From JAVJRN01 sp040218415 (GTDB lineage: Bacteria; Bacteroidota; Bacteroidia; Cytophagales; Cyclobacteriaceae): a stretch of 64,000 nt of DNA. Shown piece by piece: positions 27,934 through 36,518 of the stretch. The position numbers and the translations under genes are program-made. Below the pieces are notes generated by a model. The model was not told where the DNA came from, searched no databases, and saw nothing but the letters and a program-made list of their open reading frames with translations. Numbering within the stretch: the stretch's first letter is position 1; each line of letters begins with the position of its first letter. The stretch is from contig JAVJRN010000066.1 in the NCBI GenBank assembly GCA_040218415.1, positions 124,001 to 188,000 on the forward strand. The letters run 5' to 3'.

Positions 27934-29223
27934 ATGAAGCATAAACTATCCAAATTGATCAAGCTCTTGATTTTAGGTATCAGCTTAATGGCTTTGGCTA
28001 GTTGTCAGGATGAAATTGAACCTGAAATTGAAATAGATATGGATGGGATCATTGCTGATGATCCGGTAGCGAAATCAATTGTCGCCGTTTCAACCAAAGA
28101 CGGCTCTGAAGATAACATCATTGATGGATCAAGCTGTACTACAGTCATATTCCCAATTACAGGAATTTTCGAAGCTGAAGAGCGGGTGTTCGAGACTTTG
28201 GACGAAGTGGAAGCCCTTGGAGAAAGAGCATTAGAAGTAACATGGTTATTTCCTCTCCGTGTCATCTTATTTGACCACTCAGAAATTTCCTTGAATTCTG
28301 AGGAAGCACTTGAAGCCATACAAGATAGTTGTATTGATGGAGGAAGTGATTCAGCCAATGAATGCATTGATTTCATCTATCCATTCAGCATTCAGTTTTT
28401 TAACACACGCACAGAGCGTGTAGGTTCTCGGGATATAAATAGCGATCGGGAGGCATACACCACTTTTATATCACCTGATTTGATTACCACCATTGAGTAT
28501 CCGATCGGGATGAATGAAGTAACAGGCAATACACTAGAAGCTTTCACCAATGAAGAATTAACCAGCATAATATCTAATGTGGAGAATTCATGTGATGAAC
28601 AGGATGATGGGTCATCTAAACCTACTATTACCATCAGATTTATAGGAAATACCTCTGCAATCAATGTCCCTAGTGGAAGAGTTGAGTCGAATACCTTGCA
28701 ATTCACTTCTGGAACGATCAGACTAGAACAGATTCAATTCAAGGCTGAGACTGATGAAGGCGGTTCTTTCGAAGTGGATCTTGAGCAGGTTGTAGCTATT
28801 GATTTTGCCACTGGCGCAACGACTCCTGAGCTTAGCCATCTGGTTTTCCCTATTGGTACCTATGCTGAAGTGGAGATAGAATTAGAATTGCAAGATGAGG
28901 ACAACACCCCTTCCGTAGTTATTGAAGGTACATTCACGGACGCAAACGATCAAGTGCATCCAATTCGCTTTGAATTCAATTCCGATGAAACCTTTGACGT
29001 AGAGAAAGAAGGAAGAATCGTTTTTGGAGCAGGAGCCAATGTTTTGGTTGAGGTAACTTTTGATCCGAGCTTTTGGTTTTCGGGAGTAACCAGAGAGCAA
29101 CTGTCGGCGGCAACCAAGAACAATGATGGAGTAATTTTAATCAGCGAAACAAGCAATACGGAGATTTTTGATATTGTAGTAGATGGCCTTGAGTTAGCCT
29201 CTGAAATAGAAATTATGTTATAA
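27934..29223 (+). CDS. Secreted lipoprotein paralogous to the acidic-tail lipoprotein
   Basis: 429 residues from ATG 27934 (an in-frame TTG three codons earlier lies in the promoter-like box). Lipobox LASC at about residue 23. The N-terminal 200 residues are unique (four Cys beyond the lipobox one). The C-terminal half matches the 22.5-kb lipoprotein: FEVDLEQVVAIDFATG, PIGTYAEVEIELEL, DGVILISETSN. It lacks the acidic tail. It is divergent from the sigma gene and carries the shared promoter-like motif, so it is probably a member of the receptor regulon; a ligand-binding or surface role is inferred only. Confidence 0.85.
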   Translation: MKHKLSKLIKLLILGISLMALASCQDEIEPEIEIDMDGIIADDPVAKSIVAVSTKDGSEDNIIDGSSCTTVIFPITGIFEAEERVFETLDEVEALGERALEVTWLFPLRVILFDHSEISLNSEEALEAIQDSCIDGGSDSANECIDFIYPFSIQFFNTRTERVGSRDINSDREAYTTFISPDLITTIEYPIGMNEVTGNTLEAFTNEELTSIISNVENSCDEQDDGSSKPTITIRFIGNTSAINVPSGRVESNTLQFTSGTIRLEQIQFKAETDEGGSFEVDLEQVVAIDFATGATTPELSHLVFPIGTYAEVEIELELQDEDNTPSVVIEGTFTDANDQVHPIRFEFNSDETFDVEKEGRIVFGAGANVLVEVTFDPSFWFSGVTREQLSAATKNNDGVILISETSNTEIFDIVVDGLELASEIEIML

Positions 29224-29680
29224 GTTAGGTTGGTTATTTCATAAGGCCGTAGGCCTCCTCACCCAACTCCTAGTTAGAATTAATTTAAACCTAGACACAG
29301 TTTAATGAACTATCCCTATGCAAGAAACTCTTTTACTCAAAGACCAGCATTTCATTCAATTATATTTGAAAAATATAGAAAGTTCTTCACTACAATTTCT
29401 ACACAGACAGCCTAAAATCAAATGCCCAACTTGCGCTGAACAAAATAGATTTCATACTATAATAGGTGTAAAAAAAGTATACATTTTAAATTGCCGCTCA
29501 CATTTGTCATTCCCATTATCCTCCCCTGCATGCTGGCTGCTCACAAATCCATTCACTGAATGGATTATTAACGCTCGCCCCACTCCTGCCAAACCTGTCT
29601 GCCGACAGGCAGAGGAATATCAAAAGAACGGACTGGGTTTCCGTCCGCCACTAAACCATTAATGCCAACCCTGAGTCTAG
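29224..29680. other. Gene-free stretch with small hairpins
   Basis: Includes a doubtful 114-codon frame (29318-29662) with one CPTC pair but no recognisable domain; its end runs through a palindrome (CCTGTCTGCC/GACAGGCAG region near 29595) of a kind common between Bacteroidota genes. No gene supported. Confidence 0.5.
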
Positions 29681-29830
29681 ACGCCTAGTTATAACGCAGG
29701 CCATTATATAACTCGTCAAGGGATTTGTGGTCAGCTTGCTGATTGATGCCCACGGCCAGTGATAATACCAGATCTATAAACAGTGCGGCCGGCCAGGCTT
29801 GTCTGTTGCAGATCGTCCGGTATCATGTTG
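29681..29830. repeat. Dispersed repeat family, copy 3 (degenerate)
   Basis: Contains TATAACGCAGGCCATTATA followed by AACTCG, then CTGATTGATGCCCACGG and CCAGTGATAA, then GGCTTGTCTGTTG. The same blocks in the same order occur at 42.3 kb, and the first two at 21.4 kb. Lies just downstream of arsB. Confidence 0.75.
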
Positions 29831-29867
29831 AAAAAACATATCCCGCAATTTGAAAAGAAAGCTATTT

Positions 29868-30926
29868 TCATTTGGAGACTGCCTTAGGCGTATCGTAATA
29901 TTTCTTTTTCAACCAGAAAGAAACTTTGACCAAAAGTATTAATGCTGGCACTTCTACCAAAGGACCCATAACTCCTGCAAATGCTTGTCCTGAGTTGAGA
30001 CCAAAAACAGCAATTGCAACGGCTATAGCCAACTCAAAATTGTTTCCTGCTGCTGTGAAAGCTACTGAAGCAGTTTTGTCGTATTCCGCTCCCATTGCTT
30101 TGGTAAAGAAAAATCCGATAATGAACATTAAGGTAAAATAAATAAGAAGAGGCACGGCAATAATTAGGACGTCCATTGGTATTTTAACAATTAACTCGCC
30201 TTTTAATGAGAACATCACCACTATTGTAAATAGAAGAGCGATTAGGGTCATTGGGGAAATTGTCGGAATGAATTTCTTTGTGTACCATTCTTCTCCTTTC
30301 AGTTTTACCAATATGAGTCTGCTCAATATTCCAAGCACGAATGGAATACCTAAATAAATAGCGACACTTTCGGCAATGGTAACAATGGATATGTCAACTA
30401 TGGCTCCATCGAACCCAAAATAAGGGGGCAAAATTGTAATGAATAACCAAGCATAAAAACTATATGCGAAAACCTGAAAGATACTGTTCAGTGCTACCAG
30501 ACCTGCACCATATTCGCTGCTTCCTTCCGCCAGATCATTCCACACTAAGACCATGGCTATGCATCTCGCTAAACCAATCAAAATTAGCCCCACCATATAT
30601 TCTGGGTAATCCTGTAGGAATATTAACGCCAAAACAAACATCAACGCTGGGCCAATAATCCAGTTGAGCACTAATGAAATAGAAAGGATCTTTATATTCC
30701 TAAAAACTTTGGGTAGTAGCTTGTAATCTACTTTGGCCAATGGAGGATACATCATCAAGATGAGACCTATGGCTATTGGTATATTGGTGCTCCCACTGCT
30801 AAAAGCATTAATGAACGATGAACTTGACGGAAATAAATATCCTGCACCTACTCCAATGGCCATGGCCAAGAATATCCAAAGGGTGAGGTATTGATCTAAG
30901 AAACTGAGTTTTTTTGAATTTGACAT
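29868..30926 (-). CDS. arsB: ACR3-type arsenite efflux transporter
   Basis: 352 residues, ten predicted membrane helices. The ACR3 signature with its conserved Cys is present in GLARCIAMVLVWNDLA (about residue 120), and the second half has the NNFELAIAVAI motif (about 295-305). It exports As(III) across the inner membrane, driven by the proton gradient. Last gene of the ars operon, 4 bp after the arsenate-reductase-like gene. The symbol arsB is used here in the common sense of the operon pump; acr3 is equally apt. Confidence 0.95.
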   Translation of the reverse strand: MSNSKKLSFLDQYLTLWIFLAMAIGVGAGYLFPSSSSFINAFSSGSTNIPIAIGLILMMYPPLAKVDYKLLPKVFRNIKILSISLVLNWIIGPALMFVLALIFLQDYPEYMVGLILIGLARCIAMVLVWNDLAEGSSEYGAGLVALNSIFQVFAYSFYAWLFITILPPYFGFDGAIVDISIVTIAESVAIYLGIPFVLGILSRLILVKLKGEEWYTKKFIPTISPMTLIALLFTIVVMFSLKGELIVKIPMDVLIIAVPLLIYFTLMFIIGFFFTKAMGAEYDKTASVAFTAAGNNFELAIAVAIAVFGLNSGQAFAGVMGPLVEVPALILLVKVSFWLKKKYYDTPKAVSK

Positions 30927-30930
30927 GGTT

Positions 30931-31557
30931 TTATTTCTTTACTTCTGAGAATACATAGAACATTTCTGATGCTATATGCATTGACCTTTCATCATACTTT
31001 TCTGCTTCCTGTGGCGTGTCGTCAAACTCTTTGGGGTCATCATAGCGAATAGGTATCCGTTTTTCTGTTCCAGGAATGAATGGGCAGTTTTCATCTGCAT
31101 GAGCGCAGGTCATAATAGCTGCGAATTGATCAGCGCTGTTCATTGGGTCATCAAAGAGTTTTGAAAAAGCACTTATTGGCTCACCATTATGAGCGTTTAA
31201 AATATAGTAAATGGGATTCGAGTTTCCTTTAGAAGAGACCTTAAAGCCACTTCTTTTGATAGACGCTACAGCTCTTTCATTAAATGCGGTAACTTCTACT
31301 CCACCAGAATAGCAATTGGCAGGAATACCGAAATAATCAGCTGCGGTCCTTGCCCAGACCTGAGCAAACTGGCTTCTACGTGAATTATGGGTGCAGATAA
31401 AGTTTAGGTTGACTTCCTTTTCCTGATCGATTTTCGATTGAATGTAGTCAATTAAAACTTTGAGGATTTCTTTTCTTTCTTCTGGTATGTCCAATTTCCA
31501 CACTTGTTCAAAGGTCATTTGAAGTTCTGGAAGTATAGTTGCCTTTTGTGTTTGCAT
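30931..31557 (-). CDS. Arsenate reductase-like low-molecular-weight phosphatase
   Basis: 208 residues. The phosphatase loop is Cys55-Thr-His-Asn-Ser-Arg-Arg61 (CX5R) in FICTHNSRRSQFAQ; further Cys lie in MTCAHADENCPF, and YDDPKEFDDTP carries the general-acid Asp. The additional 50 N-terminal residues are usual for the Bacteroidota form. In an ars operon this protein is expected to reduce As(V) to As(III) with thioredoxin or glutathione as electron source. Pump gene follows after 4 bp. Confidence 0.9.
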   Translation of the reverse strand: MQTQKATILPELQMTFEQVWKLDIPEERKEILKVLIDYIQSKIDQEKEVNLNFICTHNSRRSQFAQVWARTAADYFGIPANCYSGGVEVTAFNERAVASIKRSGFKVSSKGNSNPIYYILNAHNGEPISAFSKLFDDPMNSADQFAAIMTCAHADENCPFIPGTEKRIPIRYDDPKEFDDTPQEAEKYDERSMHIASEMFYVFSEVKK

Positions 31558-31591
31558 GATTTTATAAAACGATTTTAGTTTAACAACATCC

Positions 31592-32050
31592 TTAACCTGG
31601 TGTACAATTGCTTTGCGAAGATTGTAGCGATGAGATGCTAATTCTTGGTTTTTCTTGAGGAATACCGCACTTATTTTTAGCCAAACAATCCGTCTGAGTA
31701 TTGGTCAAATGAAAAGCTCCATTGATGAGTTCTAAACCATACTTACCAATTGTTTCCCCTTGGTATTCTACTTCAACATCTAAGTCTTTAAGTCCCAGTT
31801 TTTTTTCTGATAGTGCTATGATAGAACTTAATTTTTGGGCACCCAACCGATGTTCATAATCAGTAGCGGTGAACAACTGAAAGTTGATTGCCGATTCCTT
31901 TCTTATGGTTCCCCCACAATCAATGAAGTGTTTTTGCATGCTGCCTACTTCTGTGACGTGAAAATGAGTGGGTACTTGCTTGCCATTTGGTAAAATGAAA
32001 TGTACATGCTCCATGTCTTTTAAAGATTCTTTAATTTCTGATAGTCTCAT
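31592..32050 (-). CDS. DUF6428 family protein of the ars operon
   Basis: 152 residues, no leader. The pattern FILPNGKQVPTHFHVTEVG, then DCGGTIRKE and NFQLFTATDYEHRLG, is the one I associate with DUF6428, a family found in Bacteroidota ars operons. Paired Cys near the end (CLAKNKCG) could bind metalloid. Function unknown. It starts 16 bp after an operator-like site, implying its own regulated promoter within the cluster. Confidence 0.8.
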   Translation of the reverse strand: MRLSEIKESLKDMEHVHFILPNGKQVPTHFHVTEVGSMQKHFIDCGGTIRKESAINFQLFTATDYEHRLGAQKLSSIIALSEKKLGLKDLDVEVEYQGETIGKYGLELINGAFHLTNTQTDCLAKNKCGIPQEKPRISISSLQSSQSNCTPG

Positions 32051-32064
32051 AATCTATTTATGTT

Positions 32065-32080
32065 ATTGCAATATTACGAT
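32065..32080. promoter_or_regulatory. Probable ArsR operator (downstream copy)
   Basis: ATTGCAATATTACGAT, an imperfect inverted repeat around AATATT, identical to 32459-32474. It lies in the 48-bp gap between arsR and the DUF6428 gene, directly upstream of the latter on the minus strand. Confidence 0.7.
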
Positions 32081-32098
32081 TAGATTAAACAATTTTTT

Positions 32099-32434
32099 TT
32101 AGCAACAATCCTCTTTTGAAGAAGAGTTTAACTGATTAAATATTTCGTTGAATTGGCCTTTGATCTCTGCCCACCGAACTGGATTGATGCAGTAGCTAAG
32201 ACGTGATCCTTCTATATTGCCCTGTATAATGCCAATATCTTTTAACTCTCGAAGATGTTGACTGATGGTCGCTTGAGCAAGACCCAATTCCTGAACCAAA
32301 TCCCCATTGACACAGGCATTCGCTCTAAGTAAATACTGAATGATGGCAACACGTGCAGGATGGGCAAATGCTTTTGCTGCAACGGCTATTTCGTTCTGTT
32401 TACTTGAAAAAAGATCTGTTTTAGTTACTCCCAT
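32099..32434 (-). CDS. arsR: ArsR/SmtB family arsenic-responsive repressor
   Basis: 111 residues with a winged helix: HPARVAIIQYLLRA, recognition helix QATISQHLRELKDIG and the wing GSRLSYCINP. Possible As(III) ligands are Cys in NACVNGD and the Cys-Cys pair at the C-terminus. It represses the ars genes until arsenite binds. Identical operator-like sites lie 25 bp upstream of it and upstream of the next gene, so autoregulation and regulation of the effector genes are both expected. Confidence 0.93.
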   Translation of the reverse strand: MGVTKTDLFSSKQNEIAVAAKAFAHPARVAIIQYLLRANACVNGDLVQELGLAQATISQHLRELKDIGIIQGNIEGSRLSYCINPVRWAEIKGQFNEIFNQLNSSSKEDCC

Positions 32435-32458
32435 ATCTATTTTATTAGGCTTAATTAC

Positions 32459-32474
32459 ATTGCAATATTACGAT
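32459..32474. promoter_or_regulatory. Probable ArsR operator (arsR promoter copy)
   Basis: ATTGCAATATTACGAT, identical to 32065-32080, 25 bp upstream of the arsR ATG. A 16-bp identity between two intergenic gaps of one operon is strong evidence for a regulatory site. Confidence 0.72.
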
Positions 32475-32837
32475 ACATCTCCATAATTAAAAAAGTCATG
32501 AAGGTTTTTGTTGGTTACGTTTTACAAAGGACTGATAACCAAAGTGATCAGTCAGAAGTTATTGAAATTTGAAGTCTACCCTAGTTTTGGTAGAATAAAG
32601 CTTCAACAAACCAAAACCCAACGCGTACCCTATTATTTTGTCAGACCTACCCACCTCGATGGAAATGAGTTTCTATTTAACATAATATGCAGTGGTAAAA
32701 TCTGAAAGTTTAACTGACAACTTATCTTCTTTTATGGGTATTTGCATTATTATTCCTGCATGGATAAATACTGATGTTTTAAGTGGTTAGTCATTTTGTG
32801 CAATATCTCCTCGCATTTTCTGACGGTTGCAGTCAAT
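32475..32837. other. Non-coding stretch upstream of arsR
   Basis: Contains a 65-codon frame (32508-32705, no ATG start, no recognisable domain) that I do not support. No hairpin terminator seen. Confidence 0.5.
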
Positions 32838-33653
32838 TTACTCTATAGTATACTCGTACACTGTCCTATTTGCAAATAAGTAAGCGGTTTTGTCAATAAC
32901 AAAACTGGAAGCAGATCCTGCCGGAGCGTCAATTATGCTCTCCATTTCCATCCATGTATCTGTCATAAAATTGTATCTGTAAATATCCTTATATTCCTGA
33001 TTCCAACTAACATACCCATGTCCGACAAAAGCATGATCGTCAAGAACGAAACTAAATAAATCTCCTCTTTCATCGCCAGGGAAAGCGGCTTTTTCAGTCC
33101 AAGTATAAGTTGTAGGATCAAGCTCCCAAAGGCGCTTGCCAATCAAAGCGTACCCTTTCTCTTTATAGGAGAACCCAACATTGGAATAGGTTCGAATACT
33201 AACCATTTGAGGATTAGGAATAATTTTCCATTTATTGGTTGAAGGATCATACTCATAGAACCTGTCATTAAATCCTGACCCAATATATCCCTTCCCATTG
33301 ACACTAAAGGATAAGGATCTCGTTGTTCTTTCGGGAATACTTGCAGCTTCTTCAAAGATATTGTTTACAGGATCGTAACGGATAAAATCAGAATATATGC
33401 GTCCACCATTAATTTCTTTGCTACCCTGACCTCCTCCAACGTAGATGCAATCTCCAATTGCAAACCCTACTGACCATCCTCTTCCGTAATCAAAGTTACC
33501 CAGCCCATGAGTTACCGTTATATTGATCCATTCTTCCGTAATTGGATCAAATTTAAATAGTGATTGACTTTCTGTGTTTCTACCACTAAAGACATATCCT
33601 TTGCCGCCAGATGCTAAACTTATTATTCCGATTCTTGGGATAGGAAGTGACAC
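32838..33653 (-). CDS. Kelch-repeat domain, 3' half of a split TIG-kelch gene
   Basis: 271 codons from a GTG at 33653. Five or six kelch-type propeller blades are visible (GGKGYVFSGRN, CIYVGGGQG, GKGYIGSGFN, KGYALIGKRLW, DHAFVGHGYV, TAYLFANRTVYEY). Kelch blades form a beta-propeller for protein or glycan binding. There is no leader. The upstream TIG gene ends at TGA 33671-33669, and that TGA, then Asp-Trp-Lys-Glu-Gly, then this sequence are in one frame, so this is probably the second half of a single lipoprotein broken by a nonsense change. Whether it is translated alone is unknown. Confidence 0.7.
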   Translation of the reverse strand: MSLPIPRIGIISLASGGKGYVFSGRNTESQSLFKFDPITEEWINITVTHGLGNFDYGRGWSVGFAIGDCIYVGGGQGSKEINGGRIYSDFIRYDPVNNIFEEAASIPERTTRSLSFSVNGKGYIGSGFNDRFYEYDPSTNKWKIIPNPQMVSIRTYSNVGFSYKEKGYALIGKRLWELDPTTYTWTEKAAFPGDERGDLFSFVLDDHAFVGHGYVSWNQEYKDIYRYNFMTDTWMEMESIIDAPAGSASSFVIDKTAYLFANRTVYEYTIE

Positions 33654-33668
33654 CCCTTCCTTCCAATC

Positions 33669-34847
33669 TCAATAAACATTGAAAGGACTACTATAGACGA
33701 ATTCTTTATGTATTCCATTTAAAGGAAAAGGCTTAAGTTCAACAAATGATAGTTTCTTTTTTCCTGGCGTAATGTTTGGCACTAAAAATTTAAGTTCCGA
33801 AGTGCTCGATGAGACAATCTGTGCTCGACTATCTTCAAGTCTTATCTCAGTGTTTTGTAGAGTACTTGGAAAGCCCAATCCTTTAATTGTTATGGTATCT
33901 TTATGTCTACCTTCTAATGGAGAAACAGTTTGAATTACTGGCCCAATTACGAAATTTATTGAATTACTGCTTTTGCCATTTACAAAAATCAAAACAGTGG
34001 CATTCCCCACATGGCGGGTTCTTGGGGTGAGTACTTTTAATGAATAACCTGAATTTTCGATTATTATACCTGCTCCTCCGGCAATGTACCTTCCTTCCGA
34101 ATAGAACGAAACTCGATTGTAAGAATTCACCTTACTGAAACTCCCTGTCAAAGTCACTTCAGTTCCATCTGATCCAAAATCTGGTGAAATACTTTCTATT
34201 GTTGGTGAATTCACAATAAAACCTTCTATAGATACATCTTCATCAAAAACAGTCAAGCTAATGGTTGTATTTCCTGCATCTAACGGCCCTGGAATAATTA
34301 CTTTTATTTCTTCAATAGTAGTTGAAACAATGCTTCCATTTTTATCGCCAAATGATATTGAAACATCCTCACGAAATGTGCTAAAATTTGTACCTATTAT
34401 CGTAATTGTATCGCCATCTATTCCTGATTTAGGGAAGAAATTAGAAATAGTAGGCACTAATGAACCCTGACTCGTAAAACGCACAGCATTCCCGTAAACA
34501 GTATCTGCTTCCAATATCATGAAGGCTCTTGCATAATATAGAACATCAGGAGAAAGATTTGATGAGACTCGAGTGGAGAATTTATCACCTAATTCATCTT
34601 CAAATGATATGTCCCAGTTTGGATTAAAGTAAAAAGAATCCGCTGTATCTAAAAGGAATCCAAATTGCTTTATTGAGGCACTTCCTCTATAAAGAACATC
34701 TAATGTCAGCGTAACTCCTGATTCATCTATCTTTCCAGCGGAGGTTTGAAAGATTGGGTACTTCTGAGCCTTAGGCACAGGCTCTTCCGCACATCTAATA
34801 AATATTAAAATGCTCAAACCAATTACTATACTTCTGTACTTTTTCAT
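33669..34847 (-). CDS. TIG/IPT-domain lipoprotein, 5' half of a split TIG-kelch gene
   Basis: About 392 residues from ATG 34847 (2 bp after the stop of the barrel gene; 7 extra upstream codons are open but would break the leader). Lipobox FIRC near residue 19, then a fibronectin-like region (30-140) and three TIG/IPT Ig-like domains starting PTISNFFPKSG, PTIESISPDFG and PVIQTVSPLEG. These present surface binding domains. The protein ends at TGA 33671 exactly where a kelch region continues in the same frame, so the intact gene was probably one TIG-kelch surface protein of about 670 residues. Confidence 0.8.
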   Translation of the reverse strand: MKKYRSIVIGLSILIFIRCAEEPVPKAQKYPIFQTSAGKIDESGVTLTLDVLYRGSASIKQFGFLLDTADSFYFNPNWDISFEDELGDKFSTRVSSNLSPDVLYYARAFMILEADTVYGNAVRFTSQGSLVPTISNFFPKSGIDGDTITIIGTNFSTFREDVSISFGDKNGSIVSTTIEEIKVIIPGPLDAGNTTISLTVFDEDVSIEGFIVNSPTIESISPDFGSDGTEVTLTGSFSKVNSYNRVSFYSEGRYIAGGAGIIIENSGYSLKVLTPRTRHVGNATVLIFVNGKSSNSINFVIGPVIQTVSPLEGRHKDTITIKGLGFPSTLQNTEIRLEDSRAQIVSSSTSELKFLVPNITPGKKKLSFVELKPFPLNGIHKEFVYSSPFNVY

Positions 34848-34849
34848 AT

Positions 34850-35920
34850 CTAAAAATTTAAGGTACAAATCATCTGAAAAGTGTTTTCAGTCATTTTAAT
34901 TTCACCTATGCTACCTAAATACTGATACCTTACTTCAAGACCTAAATCTTTTCCATAGGACAAGGAGTACTCAGCCCCCGCCCCAATAGCTCCACCAAGC
35001 ATTTGATCCGGAAAAAGGAGTTCTGATATACCTATGACTCTTGGACTTGTAGATATCGTAACAATCTGATTGCTTGAAACAAAATTGTGATTCCAGATTG
35101 AACCGATATTGCTAAAAAACCTAACGTTATTATTTGAGATAAATCTATACCTAAGCAAAAAAGGTAAACTAATCGACTGAATCTTGGCCAAACCATAAAA
35201 GGCAGTTCGACCTTCAATAGAGAGTGAATGACTACTTTCGGAAAACTGAATTTCCATTCTTGTTGAGAATTGCGAAAATGCTTCAATTGGAATCTCAACG
35301 AATGCTCCATAACTCATAGCAGCAGCAGATTCAAAACTTAAGGTTTTGTCCCACTCAAGCTTAAGAGCTTTTCCATTCAAACCTGTAAGTATTCCATATC
35401 TGATTTTCGGGTAGAAGTTGTTATCTGAATTGCTATAAGTAACTGCTTTAAACAAGGAGCGTTTATTGTACTTTAATCTTTTAGCAATTTGACTTCCATA
35501 TCGTTTATTACTCAAAATAGGTTCTATTTGATTAATAAGTGATTCTCTTTGAAGTCGTTGCAACGCGCTATTTTTTAAAAAGAAAATTTGATCAATTTCC
35601 CTCTTTTTCTCCAAAAGCAACAAGGTATGCTCACCGGCACTTAATTTTTTTAAAAATTGATATTTGCTATCTATTAGTTCACTTGAATAGACAGAACCGT
35701 TCTTTGTCCCGAATTCCAAGATTTCATTAGAATTAAATACCATGATGGGATCTTTCTTGTATCTTCTGAAATTTAATGTGCTTAGATTCGTCTCATAGTA
35801 AAACACCTCTCCCGGAATATATTTTGACGAATCCCTTAATACAATATACTGCTTATTATCAGCATCTTGCCCGAATATCTTGAATGATATTAGTACAAGA
35901 ATTAATGGCCATAGCTTCAT
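34850..35920 (-). CDS. Outer-membrane barrel protein paired with the TIG-kelch lipoprotein
   Basis: 356 residues with a signal peptide ending IFG-QD, a charged helical N-terminal region (20-165) and a C-terminal barrel of about 10 strands (from YGILTGLNGKALKLEW to TFQMICTLNF). The N-terminal part with YKKDPIMVFNSNEI and LLEKKREIDQIFF is a pattern I have seen before TIG-kelch genes in Bacteroidota; I do not know its function. Two base pairs separate it from the lipoprotein ATG, so they are one operon. Confidence 0.75.
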   Translation of the reverse strand: MKLWPLILVLISFKIFGQDADNKQYIVLRDSSKYIPGEVFYYETNLSTLNFRRYKKDPIMVFNSNEILEFGTKNGSVYSSELIDSKYQFLKKLSAGEHTLLLLEKKREIDQIFFLKNSALQRLQRESLINQIEPILSNKRYGSQIAKRLKYNKRSLFKAVTYSNSDNNFYPKIRYGILTGLNGKALKLEWDKTLSFESAAAMSYGAFVEIPIEAFSQFSTRMEIQFSESSHSLSIEGRTAFYGLAKIQSISLPFLLRYRFISNNNVRFFSNIGSIWNHNFVSSNQIVTISTSPRVIGISELLFPDQMLGGAIGAGAEYSLSYGKDLGLEVRYQYLGSIGEIKMTENTFQMICTLNF

Positions 35921-36191
35921 TTAGGCATCATTTAATGTAGTTATTTACAATGTCAAATATATACAATTCTATCATTCAACCTATCTGCTTTTGCTATATT
36001 ATTGCATTATGTGCAAAAAGTTCAATTTAATTCTGGTAGCTCTACTAGTTGAACTAAACTTAGGTGAAATTCGACATAATGTAATAGTCAGTAAGTACCC
36101 TGACTAAAAATTGGTTAGCCTTTAAGGCATATTAAACAACAAAACCTCTATTACATTTCCGCAAGTTTTTTTTTAAAAAGTACGCTGATGA
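35921..36191. other. Gene-free stretch
   Basis: AT-rich upstream region of the minus-strand barrel operon. No other feature supported. Confidence 0.5.
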
Positions 36192-36341
36192 AGCATCCCG
36201 TATTGGAAGGTTCAGGCAGAAACGATTATAAAAATTATAGGTGTGGTTTGTAAGCAATGTGGATCCACTGAGTATTATTTCCGCGAATCTGATTTAAAAT
36301 TTCAATGTAAAAAGTGTGTATGTCGTCAGAGTTTACGCTAA
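36192..36341 (+). pseudogene. Fragment of a zinc-ribbon transposase (IS1595-like)
   Basis: A 49-codon frame with a C2C2 zinc ribbon: VCKQCGST, then FQCKKCVCRQSLR. This spacing and the RQSLR ending resemble the N-terminal zinc ribbon of IS1595-type transposases, just before the usual SGT residues. It ends in a stop and no catalytic domain follows, so it is a remnant. The family assignment is tentative. Confidence 0.5.
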
Positions 36342-36518
36342 GGAACTCACCCCTCTGCGGCTGGCTAGGCTTTCATTACGACTATTTATTGTAGTTATTT
36401 TTTTTCTTTTACGATAACCAGTAGCTCATTGGTTGGGTTGTATTTTAAATGTTATATCACCACTTGCTATCTCAACATCGCATATTTACCTAATTTTAGC
36501 GATCACAAAAAATGACTT

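Noticed and set aside
29318..29662. 114-residue protein with CPTC motif
   Set aside because: The frame runs through a palindrome at its end and has no domain; only one Cys pair.
32508..32705. 65-residue protein upstream of arsR
   Set aside because: No ATG, no domain; possibly an old remnant but not identifiable.
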